Assembly: GCF_023150065.1 (NCBI RefSeq)
Contig: NZ_JAKLLN010000004.1
Location: 186,001 to 250,000, forward strand
DNA from: Zoogloea sp.
Lineage (GTDB): Bacteria; Pseudomonadota; Gammaproteobacteria; Burkholderiales; Rhodocyclaceae
Length of the DNA: 64,000 nt
Reading direction: 5' to 3'
The notes below the pieces were generated by a model. That model saw only the letters and a list, made by a program, of their open reading frames with translations. It was not told where the DNA came from and did not search any database. Shown one piece after another: positions 47,197-56,499 of the stretch (the first letter of the stretch is position 1; every line of letters starts with the position of its first letter). The position numbers and the translations under genes were made by a program.

Positions 47197-47937
47197 TTAG
47201 CGCCGGATCGGGGTGACCTTGGGGAGGTTCTTGGTGAGCAGCTTCCAGGCCACGCCGAAGACATCATCGCCCCGGGACACGGCCTTGCGGGGCAGGGTCA
47301 GGGGGTCGTCGGCGGGGGTGGCGGCGGCGCGCACGCAGGTTGTGCCGGTGAGGTAGCCGGCCTCGGCGGCGGCGTGCACGGCGCGCAGGTCGTGGCTGCC
47401 GTAGGGGTAGCAGAAGTGATCGACCCGCCGCCCCAGCAGGTCCTCGAGGGCGAGCTTGCTGTCCCGGACTTCGGCGAGGATGCAGGCGTCGTCCTGCTGG
47501 GCCAGGCGCAGGTGGCTCTTTGAGTGGGAGCCGATGGTAAAGCCCAGGCTCTGCACCTCGCGCAGCTGGGCGGCGTTCATCAGGGGGGCCGGCTCGGGGC
47601 CGACGCCCGCGTCCCAGCTGGAGGTGGTACCGATCAGGCTGCTCACCGCGTAAACGGTGGCGGGGTAGCCGTGGGCCTTGAGCACCGGCGCGGCGTTGTC
47701 GAGGAAATCCACGTAGGCGTCGTCGAAGGTCAGCACCAGGGGCCGGGGCGGCAGGGCGAGCTCGCCACGCAGGCCGGCGGCGGCGTCATCGAGGCTGACC
47801 ACCGAATAGCCCAGCACCTTGAACAGGCGCATCTGGGCGCGGAAACGCGGCAGGTGGCAGTACAGCGCCCCATGGGCCTTGACCCGGCCGGGGAAGTGCC
47901 CGACCCGGTGATACATGAGGATCTGCACCTGGGTCAT
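47197..47937 (-). CDS. Polysaccharide deacetylase (NodB fold), paralog 1
   Basis: 246 aa, no signal peptide. Catalytic base motif LTFDDAYVDF and the metal site GSHSKSHLRL (H-x3-H) are present, with VDHFCYPYGSHDLRAV after them, as in carbohydrate esterase family 4. It removes acetyl groups from a glycan, probably an LPS- or capsule-linked sugar handled by the neighbouring glycosyltransferases. Closely similar to the gene at 51280 over its whole length. Overlaps the upstream glycosyltransferase gene by four bases. Confidence 0.88.
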   Translation of the reverse strand: MTQVQILMYHRVGHFPGRVKAHGALYCHLPRFRAQMRLFKVLGYSVVSLDDAAAGLRGELALPPRPLVLTFDDAYVDFLDNAAPVLKAHGYPATVYAVSSLIGTTSSWDAGVGPEPAPLMNAAQLREVQSLGFTIGSHSKSHLRLAQQDDACILAEVRDSKLALEDLLGRRVDHFCYPYGSHDLRAVHAAAEAGYLTGTTCVRAAATPADDPLTLPRKAVSRGDDVFGVAWKLLTKNLPKVTPIRR

Positions 47938-49001
47938 CGGGCGCAGGCCTCGCGATACACGGCAATCGTCCTGTCGAACATGGCGCTCTCCGTGAAGCCG
48001 TCTTCAAAACGCTGGCGGGCCCGGGCGCCAAAGGCGCTGCGGCGGGCCGGGTCGAGCAGCAGCGGGGCGATGGCTGCCGCCAGGGCGGCGGGATCATCCG
48101 GCGCCACCAGGGCACCGCTGGCGCCCTCCTCCACCACCTCGCCGATGCCGCCGACGCGGGTAGCGACGATGGGCAACGAACAAGCCGAGGCTTCGAGCAG
48201 GGTCAGGGACAGGGCCTCCCGCCGGGACGGGGCGAGGAGCAGGTCGGAGGCCGCCATCAGGGCCGGCACATCCTCGCGCAGCCCCAGGAAACGGACCCGC
48301 TCGGCAATGCCGAGTTCCCCTGCCAGGGTCTGCATCTGGGGGCCCAGGTCGCCGTGGTGGTCGCCCGCCAGCAGCAGGGTCCAGGGTTGGTCGCGCAGCC
48401 GGGCCAGGGCGCGCAGGGCCGTGTCGTGGCCCTTGGCCGGCACGATGCGGGCTGCCATCAGCAGGCAGGGTTCGTCGTCGGCCAAGCCCAGCTCACGCCG
48501 GAGCGTGGCGCGGGTGTCGGCCGGCAGCCGAGCGGCCAGGTCGGCGATGCCGTGGTGGACCATGCGGATGCGCGCCGGGTCGTAGCCCTGGCGCTGCAGG
48601 AAGTCGGCCACCGCACCGGACACGGCGATGATGCGGTCGGCCCGGCCAAAGTGCTTGCCGGCATTGTCGGAGTGGGCCGTGGCCACGTTGGGCAGGCCCG
48701 CCAGCCGGGCGGCCAGGCCCACATACCAGGCGCTGCGGGTGAGGTGGCCATGGAGCAGGTCCACCCGCTGGCGCCGGGCATACAGGGCCAGGCGCAGCAG
48801 CGAGGGCAGGTCGTAGAGCCCCAGCAGGGGCAGGTCGATGCCATCGAAGCCATCGGCCCGCAGCTGCTGGCCGAGCCAGCCGGCCATGGGGCCGGCGTAC
48901 AGGCAGTCGTGGCCCCGGGCGCGCAGGCCGCGCATGAGCTGTAGGGCGTGGCGCTCGGCGCCGCCACTCTTCATGCTGCGCAGGACGGTCAGGATCTTCA
49001 C
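47934..49001 (-). CDS. Family 4 glycosyltransferase
   Basis: 355 aa from a GTG start overlapping the previous gene's stop (GTGA). GT-B fold: SGGAERHALQLMRGL at the acceptor side, and the donor site with MAARIVPAKGHDTAL, PSRREALSLTLLEASACSLP and GGIGEVV (the E-x7-E region). Acts on a lipid-linked or LPS-core acceptor at the cytoplasmic face. Third gene of the operon from 51123 to 47197. Confidence 0.88.
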   Translation of the reverse strand: MKILTVLRSMKSGGAERHALQLMRGLRARGHDCLYAGPMAGWLGQQLRADGFDGIDLPLLGLYDLPSLLRLALYARRQRVDLLHGHLTRSAWYVGLAARLAGLPNVATAHSDNAGKHFGRADRIIAVSGAVADFLQRQGYDPARIRMVHHGIADLAARLPADTRATLRRELGLADDEPCLLMAARIVPAKGHDTALRALARLRDQPWTLLLAGDHHGDLGPQMQTLAGELGIAERVRFLGLREDVPALMAASDLLLAPSRREALSLTLLEASACSLPIVATRVGGIGEVVEEGASGALVAPDDPAALAAAIAPLLLDPARRSAFGARARQRFEDGFTESAMFDRTIAVYREACAR

Positions 49002-50080
49002 CGGCCCAGCACCTGGTGGTAGATGGCCAGGTTGCCCTCGACCATGCGGTCGATGGAGAACTCGGCCAGGATGCGCGCCCGGCCGGCTTCGCCATACTGG
49101 TGGCGCAGGGCCGGGTCGCCGGCGAGGCGGTCGATGGCCGCCGCCAGGGCGTCCACGTCGGCGGGGGGGCACAGCAGGCCGGTGACGCCATCGAGCACGG
49201 CCTCGGGCAGGCCACCGGCACGGCTGGTGATGACCGGCACGCCGGCCGCCGCCGCCTGCAGCAGGGATACACCCAGGCCCTCCATCTCGGCCGGGTGCAC
49301 CAGCAGGTCGAGGCCGCCGATCCAGTGGGCCAGGTCGTGGCGGAAGCCGGCGAAATGCACCACGCCCTCCAGCCCTCGGGCGGCCACGTCGGCGCGCAGC
49401 TCGGCCAGCAGGGGGCCCTGGCCGAACACCAGCACCTGCAGCTCGGGGTATTTGTCCACCAGCCCGGGCAGGGCGGCAAACAGGTAGCGGTGCCCCTTGC
49501 GCGGGATCATCTGGGCCACCACGCCGGCCACCAGAGCGTCCTGGGGCAGGCGGAACTCGGCCCGGAAGGCGGACGGATCCACCAACGGCAGAAAGGGCGC
49601 CGGATCGACGGCGCTGCGCACGCAGCTCACCCGCCCGGGGGCCAGCCCCTCGTCCAGGAGCACCTGGCGGATGCCCTCGGAGATGGTGATCACGTGGTCG
49701 TAGAGGCGGTATTTGAGGGCCACCGCCAGGCGCGACTCGGGGTTGTCCACCCGCCGGGACAGCACGCAGGGCACCCCAGCCAGGCGCGCACCGAGGGCAC
49801 CCCAGGTGTCGGCGCCACGGCGGCTGTGGAGGTGCACCAGGTCGGGCTTTTCGGCGCGGATCAGGCGGGCCAGGCGGAAGGCCAGGCCGATGTCGGCGTC
49901 GCCACCCATGCGGATGGGCAGCACCCGCACGCCGGCCGGCGGCTGGCGGCTCATCTCGCTGTCCAGGGGGCAGGCGAGCAGGCTGTCGATGCCCCGGGCA
50001 GCCAGGCCCTCGGTGATGTACTGGACCTGGCGGGCGCCGCCGTAGAGGTGCTTGCCGGCTTCCACATGGAGGATCTTCAT
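48998..50080 (-). CDS. Family 4 glycosyltransferase
   Basis: 360 aa. The start MKILHVEAGKHLYGGARQVQ was chosen because it begins the GT-B fold and overlaps the preceding gene by four bases; the open frame continues to 50200. Donor-site segments AQMIPRKGHRYLF, HPAEMEGLGVSLLQAAAAGV and AGGLPEAVLDG are typical. Builds LPS core or surface glycan with the adjacent enzymes. Confidence 0.88.
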   Translation of the reverse strand: MKILHVEAGKHLYGGARQVQYITEGLAARGIDSLLACPLDSEMSRQPPAGVRVLPIRMGGDADIGLAFRLARLIRAEKPDLVHLHSRRGADTWGALGARLAGVPCVLSRRVDNPESRLAVALKYRLYDHVITISEGIRQVLLDEGLAPGRVSCVRSAVDPAPFLPLVDPSAFRAEFRLPQDALVAGVVAQMIPRKGHRYLFAALPGLVDKYPELQVLVFGQGPLLAELRADVAARGLEGVVHFAGFRHDLAHWIGGLDLLVHPAEMEGLGVSLLQAAAAGVPVITSRAGGLPEAVLDGVTGLLCPPADVDALAAAIDRLAGDPALRHQYGEAGRARILAEFSIDRMVEGNLAIYHQVLGR

Positions 50081-51123
50081 GGCGCGGCCCCTCCGGCGGA
50101 GAGCAGGGCCCGGGCGCGTTCCAGCACCATCGCCGGGGTGATGTCGCGCAGGCAGGTGAACTTGCCGCCGCAGGTGGGGCGGCGCCGGCACGGGGAGCAT
50201 TCCATGCCCAGCCAGATCACACTGCCGCTGGGCCGCCCGGTGTCGGTGTAGGGGCAGGTGGAACCGAAGAGGGCCACGGTGGGGCGGGCCAGGGCGGTAC
50301 CCATGTGGGTCAGGCCGGTGTCGACGCCCACCAGCAGCGCAGAGTGGGCGATCAGCGCAGCGGCTTCGGGCAGGCGGGTCTGGCCGGCCAGGTTGACGAT
50401 GCGCGGGTCGGCGGCGGCGATGCGGGCGGCGGCGTCCACGTCGGCCGGGCCGCCGAGGATCACCGGCGTCAGGCCGGTGGCCTCGATCAACAGTGGGGCC
50501 AGGGCCTGCCAGGCGTCTTCGAACCAGTGCTTCTGGGGGCGCGTGGTGAAGGGGGCAAACACCGCGTAGCGGCCGGGGGCCAGGCCCCGCTCGGCGAGCA
50601 GGGCCCGCACCCTCGCGTCGGTGGCCGGCGCCACCGTGAGGGTGGGCAGGAAGTCGCCAGCGTCAAAGCCCATCTGCGAGGCCAGAAACTGGTATTCGGA
50701 GCCGATGCGGGCGGCCTCGCCGCCCCGGGGGATGACCTCGCTCATGAGCCACTGGCTGCCCTCCTTCGAGCCCAGGCCGACCCGCCGGGACGCCCCCGAC
50801 AGCCAGGTGAGGAAACCGCTCTTGAGGAGGCCCTGCAGGTCGATGGCCAGGTCGAAATGACGGTCGTGCAGCGCGCTCCGCAGCGCGCGCACCTGGCGCC
50901 ACAGGGCCAGGCGCTGGCCGGATTTCCACAGGCGCACCCACTCGGCCTTCGACCAGGTGATGACCTCGTCGATGTCCGGGTCGGCCAGCAGCAGCTCGTG
51001 GATGCCCGGCTCCACCAGCCAGGCGATGTGGGCGTCGGGATGACGCCGGCGGATGGCCCCCGGCAGGGCCGAGGCGAACACCACGTCACCGATGGCGGAG
51101 GTGCGGACGATCAGGACACGCAT
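50077..51123 (-). CDS. Family 9 glycosyltransferase (heptosyltransferase, WaaC/WaaF-like)
   Basis: 348 aa beginning MRVLIVRTSAIGDVVFASAL, the usual heptosyltransferase N-terminus with the acceptor Asp. Later ILGGPADVDAA, GVDTGLTHMGTALARPTVAL (donor site) and the cysteine cluster ECSPCRRRPTC are family features. It probably adds heptose to the inner LPS core. First gene of the four-gene operon down to 47197. Confidence 0.88.
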   Translation of the reverse strand: MRVLIVRTSAIGDVVFASALPGAIRRRHPDAHIAWLVEPGIHELLLADPDIDEVITWSKAEWVRLWKSGQRLALWRQVRALRSALHDRHFDLAIDLQGLLKSGFLTWLSGASRRVGLGSKEGSQWLMSEVIPRGGEAARIGSEYQFLASQMGFDAGDFLPTLTVAPATDARVRALLAERGLAPGRYAVFAPFTTRPQKHWFEDAWQALAPLLIEATGLTPVILGGPADVDAAARIAAADPRIVNLAGQTRLPEAAALIAHSALLVGVDTGLTHMGTALARPTVALFGSTCPYTDTGRPSGSVIWLGMECSPCRRRPTCGGKFTCLRDITPAMVLERARALLSAGGAAP

Positions 51124-51279
51124 GGCCCTCAGCGCCCCCGGCGACCGGACAGGGCAGGCATGGGGCCAGGACACGGACTGACGTGCTCGAAGACGGGCGG
51201 AAGGGACATCGACAAGGGCTGGGCAGGGCGGGAAGGCGCTATTGTGCCCCAATCCGGCGCCCTTTCCCCTGCGCTACCT

Positions 51280-52041
51280 TCAGGCAAGCTGGGGGCTGCG
51301 GCGGATCGGCGTGCTCTTGTATTGATTGCGGGCGAGCAGCTTCCAGAACAGTCCGAAAGCCGTGGTGCCCTGGTGCACGGCCTTACGGGGCAGGGTCAGC
51401 AGGTCGTCACGGGCCGTGGCCGCCGCCCGCAGGCAGGTGGTGGCGCTGCGGTAGCCCGCCTCCGCCGCCGCCTCCACGGCCCGCAGATCGTGACTGCCGT
51501 AGGGATAGCAGAAGTGATCCACCGGCTGGCCGAGGGTGTCTTCGAGCACCCGCTTGCTGTCCACCAGCTCGCGGGTGATCGATGCCACGGACTCGACCCG
51601 GGCCAGCCGGGGATGGGTCATGGTGTGGGAACCCACCGTGAAGCCCATGGCCTGCACTTCGCGCAGCTGGGCGGCGTCCATCAGCGGCGCCGGCGCCAGG
51701 CCTTCCGGGGCGACCCAGTCAGACCGGCCGCCAAGCATGCCGGCCACCGCATAGACGCAGGCGGGGTAGCCATGCCCGGCCAATACCGGCGCCGCGTGCT
51801 CGAGAAAATCCACGTAGGCATCGTCGAAGGTCAGGGCCACCGCACGATCGGGCAGGGCAGCCTCTCCGCGCAGGCCGGCCACGACCTCATCGAGGCTGAC
51901 CACCCGGTAACCCAGGTGCCGGAGCATGGCCATCTGGGCCTTGAAGCGGGGCAGATGGCAGTACTGCCCCCGGTGGGAGGGCATGCGGTCGGGAAAATGG
52001 CCGACCCGGTGGTACATCAGGATGTGGACTCGGGGATTCAA
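51280..52041 (-). CDS. Polysaccharide deacetylase (NodB fold), paralog 2
   Basis: 253 aa. No ATG or GTG fits the N-terminus; a TTG at 52041 with AAAGGAAG just upstream gives NPRVHILMYHRVGHFPDR, matching the start of paralog 1. Motifs LTFDDAYVDF, GSHTMTHPRL and VDHFCYPYGSHDLRAV are intact. It is about 60 percent alike to the gene at 47197 by eye. Downstream of the family-8-like transferase gene by 11 bases. Confidence 0.85.
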   Translation of the reverse strand: MNPRVHILMYHRVGHFPDRMPSHRGQYCHLPRFKAQMAMLRHLGYRVVSLDEVVAGLRGEAALPDRAVALTFDDAYVDFLEHAAPVLAGHGYPACVYAVAGMLGGRSDWVAPEGLAPAPLMDAAQLREVQAMGFTVGSHTMTHPRLARVESVASITRELVDSKRVLEDTLGQPVDHFCYPYGSHDLRAVEAAAEAGYRSATTCLRAAATARDDLLTLPRKAVHQGTTAFGLFWKLLARNQYKSTPIRRSPQLA

Positions 52042-52052
52042 TGCGCTTCCTT

Positions 52053-52745
52053 TCAGGTACGTGCCTGGCTGAGCAGCAGGACAAGCAGCACCAGCACGCC
52101 GCTCCATACGCAGATGTTCCTGACCTTCTTGAGGGTGCGCTGCAGCTTGACCCGGCATCGGCTGGCCTGAAAGTGCTCGACCACTGGCGTCTCGTCACCG
52201 CGGTCGAAGATCTTCACGTAGCTGGACGGCAGCTCGCCCACCCGCAGGTCCCCCGAATGGCCCATGGCCGTGGTGAAGCTGTCCTGGTCGACGCCGAGGA
52301 GCATGCCCCCCTGGGCGTCGATCCAGGCCTGGACGAAGGCATGGACGGCCGGGGTGTTGCGCAGGAACAGGGTGCCGGTGAGGTAAGGGTGGGACATGCC
52401 GCTTCCCGCCGGCGCCTTGAACACGCCAACATCCCCGGGAAAACCGTTGAACAGCACCATCGGCGAGCGGACCACGGAGTCGGCATCCAGGTACACGATG
52501 TTGCGGTCGGGAAAACGGCGCAGGCAGTCGAGCAGAAACTCCGGCTTGATCCGCGTGTTGGCCTCCCAGAACCCTCTGCTGGCGTAGCGCTTCTGATAGT
52601 ACGCGGTGCCCGTCGCCTCGAGGGAGGCGCGCAGGGCCTCGGCTTCATGGGTGTAGTTGTCGGTGTAGAAGCAGCACGCGATGAAGGTGCTCGGGGTCGC
52701 GCCTTCCGAGTGGCGCTCCCCCTGTTGGGCGGCGATTTCTGTCAT
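52053..52745 (-). CDS. Nucleotide-diphospho-sugar transferase-like protein with C-terminal membrane anchor
   Basis: 230 aa. GT-A fold with the metal-binding DxD in NIVYLDADSVVRSP, preceded by WEANTRIKPEFLLDCLRRFP and followed by GTLFLRNTPAVHAFVQAWID and LGVDQDSF, as in DUF/'putative nucleotide-diphospho-sugar transferase' and GT8-like families. A C-terminal hydrophobic helix (SGVLVLLVLLL) would tie it to the inner membrane. ATG 52745 preferred to 52802. Confidence 0.75.
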   Translation of the reverse strand: MTEIAAQQGERHSEGATPSTFIACCFYTDNYTHEAEALRASLEATGTAYYQKRYASRGFWEANTRIKPEFLLDCLRRFPDRNIVYLDADSVVRSPMVLFNGFPGDVGVFKAPAGSGMSHPYLTGTLFLRNTPAVHAFVQAWIDAQGGMLLGVDQDSFTTAMGHSGDLRVGELPSSYVKIFDRGDETPVVEHFQASRCRVKLQRTLKKVRNICVWSGVLVLLVLLLSQART

Positions 52746-52804
52746 GCGGGTGTGGTGTGTCGTTTTGGCGATTATCACCGATTCAACCCATCCACAACCC
52801 ATCT

Positions 52805-52827
52805 ATCCGCTCGAATCGTAAGCGGAT
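52805..52827. other. Perfect 7-bp inverted repeat of unknown role
   Basis: ATCCGCT (52805-52811) and AGCGGAT (52821-52827) enclose a nine-base loop between the two transferase transcription units. It could be part of a promoter for the gene at 52745 or a terminator accessory. Confidence 0.4.
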
Positions 52828-52832
52828 ACGAC

Positions 52833-52856
52833 AAAAAATTCTTTCCTTTCAAGGAA
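52833..52856 (-). terminator. Probable Rho-independent terminator of the 55568-52886 operon
   Basis: Read on the minus strand, a short stem TTCCT-TGAA-AGGAA is followed closely by AGAATTTTTTG. The stem is weak but the T-run is clear, and it lies 30 bases after the stop of the family 9 transferase gene. Confidence 0.55.
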
Positions 52857-52885
52857 CTGACACTACCCTGACATTTCCGGGGGAC

Positions 52886-53920
52886 TTACAGTGCCGCCAC
52901 ACCCGGGCTGTTCAGCTCGGCCAGCCGCTGCAGCACCTGGTCCACCGAGATGGCAGCCATTCCGTCACCGACGAGGGCATGCAGCAGCGGGTCATGGGCC
53001 AGGGGCGGCGTTGCGCCGAACAGCCCCAGGGAAGGCACGCCGTTGGCCACCGCCATGTTCAGCACCCCGGTGTCGTTGCCCAGGCAGAACTGGCACTGCC
53101 GCAGCAGGGCCGCCGAGCGTTGCACCGACGCCTGGGCCGACACCCGCAGCCCGCCACGCAGGGCGGCCGGAATTGCGCTGGCGATCTCTTCCGCCCCCCC
53201 CGCTTCGGCAGGGCCGCCGAGCAGGATCACGCCAGCGCCCTGCTCGAGCAAGCGGGTGGCCAGGGCCGCAAAATTGGCCCCACCCCAGTGCTTGCGCGGC
53301 TCGGAGGTGCCGATCGAGAAGGCCAGCCGGGGCTGCGGGAAATCCGCCAGATCCGCCTCGGCCTGACTCAGGGCCGCCGGCAGCACCGCCATGCGCGGCA
53401 CCACCGGCCCGTCGACCAGACCCTGGGCAACGCTGAAGGCCGTGGCCTCGGGAAACACCCAGTTGCCCGGCCCCTCGTAAGGGCGGATGAAAGGCGGCTG
53501 GGTGAGCAGCAGGCGTTCGGCCAGGCTGAAGCCGAAACCGGCCCGGCGGGGAATGCCGGCCAGCAGGGCCAGGGCCGCGTAGCGCGCCCGCCCGGAGAAG
53601 ATGTATACCCGCTCGTAACGATGGGCACGCAGGGCGCGGATGAAGCCGAACTGGGCCAGCAGGCCGTCGTGGCGGCCCTTCCGCCGCTCCGAGGCGCGGG
53701 GACGGTGATCGTACTCGATGACCTCCGCGACACAGGCCTCCCCCGCCAGTACCTCGGCGGCCCGGCTGGAAGGCCGCGCCATCACACCGATCCGCCCCCC
53801 GGCGCTGCCGGCGGCGATGGCCCGCAGATAGGGGATGTGCCAGACCAGATCGCCGATACCGCTGCGGTGGTGCACCACCAGGGTACGCGGACGGTCGTCT
53901 GCCTTGCCCGACGCGCTCAC
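52886..53920 (-). CDS. Family 9 glycosyltransferase
   Basis: 344 aa. The N-terminus RTLVVHHRSGIGDLVWHIPY carries the GDL(V) acceptor motif of heptosyltransferase-like proteins, and the donor half has SIGTSEPRKHWGGANFAALA, ILLGGPAEAGGAEE and CLGNDTGVLNMAVANGVPSL. More divergent than the gene at 50077, so the donor may not be heptose. Overlaps the GT25 gene by four bases. Confidence 0.82.
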   Translation of the reverse strand: MSASGKADDRPRTLVVHHRSGIGDLVWHIPYLRAIAAGSAGGRIGVMARPSSRAAEVLAGEACVAEVIEYDHRPRASERRKGRHDGLLAQFGFIRALRAHRYERVYIFSGRARYAALALLAGIPRRAGFGFSLAERLLLTQPPFIRPYEGPGNWVFPEATAFSVAQGLVDGPVVPRMAVLPAALSQAEADLADFPQPRLAFSIGTSEPRKHWGGANFAALATRLLEQGAGVILLGGPAEAGGAEEIASAIPAALRGGLRVSAQASVQRSAALLRQCQFCLGNDTGVLNMAVANGVPSLGLFGATPPLAHDPLLHALVGDGMAAISVDQVLQRLAELNSPGVAAL

Positions 53921-54666
53921 CGGCCACCTCCCTGGCGCTTGCCACGGCGCATCTCGGTACGCAGGCGGCGGGCCATCAGCTTCACGGTCAGCTTGCGGCG
54001 CTGGGCCATGGCCACCCGGGCCAGGTGGCGCAGATAGGTCTTGCGCTCATCGCTGCCGTAACGGCCGGCGATGCTGCTGGCCAGGCTCGGGTCTTCCTCC
54101 ACCAGGGTCGGTGAAAGCACCGGGATGCGCAGGCCATGGCGCCAGTACAGGTCCAGGGTGTCGTCAATCGGGCAATTCAGCACGGCGAGCCGGGCCAGCA
54201 TGCGCCGGGCGCCCTCCAGGGTGACCAGGTAAGCCTGGGTGCCGCTGGGGTTCTTGGTGGGCAACACGATCCGCTCGCCCCCGGACAGGGTTGCGAGGGT
54301 CTCGCCCCGGATCGGCCGCAGCGCCGACAGGCGCAGGGCGTCGAAAGGCACGCCACTGGCCAGGGCCTCGTCCACCACCTCCTGCAGACGGGGGCTGCAC
54401 AGCACGTCGTCCTCAAGCACGAGGGCATGGGGCAGGCCACGCTGCACCACGATCTCCCAGAAACGCACATGGCTCAGGTAACAGCCGATCTCGCCGGGCG
54501 ACAGATCGGGGTGGGTGCCCGGCGGCAGGTCCTCCGGGGGCACGCGGGCCCCTTCCACTGCGGGGAGGATCTCGGCCTCGAGCCCCAGGCCGCGCAGATG
54601 GGCGAGGATCTTCTCGCGCCGTTCGACGGCACGTTCCATGTTGATGACGAAGATCGCCAGGGTCAT
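53917..54666 (-). CDS. Family 25 glycosyltransferase (LPS galactosyl/glucosyltransferase-like)
   Basis: 249 aa. Typical GT25 features: FVINMERAVERREKILAHL at the start, LSPGEIGCYLSHVRFWEIV, ALVLEDDVL with the acidic EDD site, and GTQAYLVTLEGARRML. Family members add hexoses to lipooligosaccharide. The tail is very basic. One-base overlap with the upstream gene. Confidence 0.88.
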   Translation of the reverse strand: MTLAIFVINMERAVERREKILAHLRGLGLEAEILPAVEGARVPPEDLPPGTHPDLSPGEIGCYLSHVRFWEIVVQRGLPHALVLEDDVLCSPRLQEVVDEALASGVPFDALRLSALRPIRGETLATLSGGERIVLPTKNPSGTQAYLVTLEGARRMLARLAVLNCPIDDTLDLYWRHGLRIPVLSPTLVEEDPSLASSIAGRYGSDERKTYLRHLARVAMAQRRKLTVKLMARRLRTEMRRGKRQGGGR

Positions 54667-55568
54667 CAGTCTTCCCTGTCCTGGCGATGTCCGAAGAGCT
54701 TCATGATGTCGCGCTTCTTTCGCTCGACCAGACCGGCCAGGCCCCGGCGCAGACCCTGCAGGGCGCCCGGGCGGACGTGGATGCCCACCACCCGGGGCGA
54801 GCGTTCGACGGGGGGCAGGGTGTCGAGCACCGCCTTCAGCTCATCGGCCGGCACCACGCCATCGGCCGCCAGCTTGCGGTAAAAGGCACCGGCGGCCTGG
54901 ATCGGCTTGACGTGGCGGATCACCGCCGTATCCACGATGCCCACCTTGCCGCCATCGACCCGTGCCAGGTGGCTGTAGGCATAGTCACTGCCCCAGGTGC
55001 TGCGGGTCACCGGAATGTCCTGCAGCCGGCGGGCCACGAAGGCCGTATCGAAGCACGGGCACATGATTTCGACGAAATTGGTCTCGCGCCACTCGGCCAG
55101 GGGGTTCCTGAGCATGATGCGCAGGGACCAGTAGCCGCTCCAGTCCTGGGCGGGGTGGGACACGGTGAGCCCCAGCCGGTCGGCGCTCTCGAAAAAGGCC
55201 GAGATGCTGCCGCCGGTCACGTCCAGGTCGTCATCGGCCAGCAGCACCAGGCGATAGGGGCTCAGGTCGAGGCTACCGGAGACGACACAGTCGCGGAAGT
55301 GCTCCAGCTTGTTGTAACCCCCGGTTTCGGTGGCAATGGCCGCCGGATCGGGCTCGGTGGGCATGTAGGCGCTGAGGAAGAGATCCCAGTTGCGCGCGGG
55401 CTCCTGCTCCAGCCAGCGGGGATAGAGCCCGTTGGCCCCCGTGCGCATGAAGACCAGATAAGGACGCGCCCCGGCAGGAGCAGAGGTCGGTGACGGCAAG
55501 GGAGAAACAGGAGGCACAGACGAAGGAGCAGGGCTCGACATGGTGGGCGCACGCGACATATCGGCCAT
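54666..55568 (-). CDS. DUF707-type glycosyltransferase-like protein
   Basis: 300 aa with a proline/serine-rich N-terminal 35 residues. Core: YLVFMRTGANGLYPRWLEQE, WDLFLSAYMPTEPDP, ETGGYNKLEHFRD, LLADDDLDVTGG and CFDTAFVARRL, which resembles DUF707 proteins (GT-A-like with DDD metal site). The true start could be nearer the core. First gene of the operon to 52886, divergent from the DUF5672 gene; the start regions overlap on opposite strands. Confidence 0.72.
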   Translation of the reverse strand: MADMSRAPTMSSPAPSSVPPVSPLPSPTSAPAGARPYLVFMRTGANGLYPRWLEQEPARNWDLFLSAYMPTEPDPAAIATETGGYNKLEHFRDCVVSGSLDLSPYRLVLLADDDLDVTGGSISAFFESADRLGLTVSHPAQDWSGYWSLRIMLRNPLAEWRETNFVEIMCPCFDTAFVARRLQDIPVTRSTWGSDYAYSHLARVDGGKVGIVDTAVIRHVKPIQAAGAFYRKLAADGVVPADELKAVLDTLPPVERSPRVVGIHVRPGALQGLRRGLAGLVERKKRDIMKLFGHRQDRED

Positions 55569-55623
55569 ATTGTGCCGTATTCCCTCGAATCATGCGCCCG
55601 ATCTGGGGCGAACAAAGCTGTTG

Positions 55624-56493
55624 ATGGCCGCTTTGCGCTACCCTTCCGGGTTTGTCCGTGTTGCCGGATCATCGGCCCGCCCCTGGATGCTCAATCTGCC
55701 CGACGTCAGCCTGGCCTGCCTCGACACCCGCCACCCCGAGCTGGCGGTCTTTGCGATGCAGCACTGCCTCGACCAGGCCCGTTTCGGTGAAGCGGTGCTG
55801 CTCACGGTGGCCGACTATGCCAGCCCTGATCCGCGCATCCGGGTCCAGCCGGTGACCTGCCTGCGCAGCGTTGCCGACTACTCGGCCTTCATCGTCAAAT
55901 CCCTGGGGGCCCACGTGCGTGGCAGCCATGTGCTGGTGATGCAATGGGACAGTTTCATCCTCGATCCCGGGGCCTGGGATCCGGCCTTCCTCGAATTCGA
56001 CTACCTGGGCGCCCCCTGGCCGCACCGCGCACCGCCGGTGGGCAATGGCGGCTTCTCGCTGCGCTCGCGGCGCCTGCTGGATGCCCTGCACGACCCGGAC
56101 ATCCGCGATCTCCAACCCGAGGACTACTGCATCTGCGAGCTCTACCGGGACAGGCTGGAAGGCACGCACGGCATCCGCTTTGCCCCGCTGGAGCTGGCCC
56201 GGCGCTTCGCCTTCGAGCTGGAAGCGCCAAACGGACCGACCTTCGGCTTCCACGGCCTGTTCAATTTTCACCGGGCGCTGTCGGAGCCGGATCTGCTGGC
56301 CTGGCTGGACCGGGCTCCTGTGGGCCTGCTGTGCTCCATGCAGGGGCGCCGGCTGGTGAAGAACCTGATCCGCGACGGGCGGGCGGCCTCCGCCCGGAAG
56401 ATCCTGCAGGTGCGGGCCCGGGGCGGCCTCAAGCTGCGCCTCGATGCCATCAAGCTGGGCAGCCTGCTGGCCGCCCGGCGCCTGTGGCACTGA
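55624..56493 (+). CDS. DUF5672 family glycosyltransferase-like protein
   Basis: 289 aa (268 aa if it starts at ATG 55687, where the domain begins LNLPDVSLACLDTRHPELAV). Further segments VLVMQWDSFILDPGAWDPAF, YLGAPWPHRA, VGNGGFSLRSRRLLDAL and PEDYCICELYRDRLE are characteristic of this family, found in LPS and capsule loci. It is the only plus-strand gene in the cluster. Convergent with the O-antigen ligase (6-base gap). Confidence 0.75.
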   Translation: MAALRYPSGFVRVAGSSARPWMLNLPDVSLACLDTRHPELAVFAMQHCLDQARFGEAVLLTVADYASPDPRIRVQPVTCLRSVADYSAFIVKSLGAHVRGSHVLVMQWDSFILDPGAWDPAFLEFDYLGAPWPHRAPPVGNGGFSLRSRRLLDALHDPDIRDLQPEDYCICELYRDRLEGTHGIRFAPLELARRFAFELEAPNGPTFGFHGLFNFHRALSEPDLLAWLDRAPVGLLCSMQGRRLVKNLIRDGRAASARKILQVRARGGLKLRLDAIKLGSLLAARRLWH

Positions 56494-56499
56494 GCCCTC

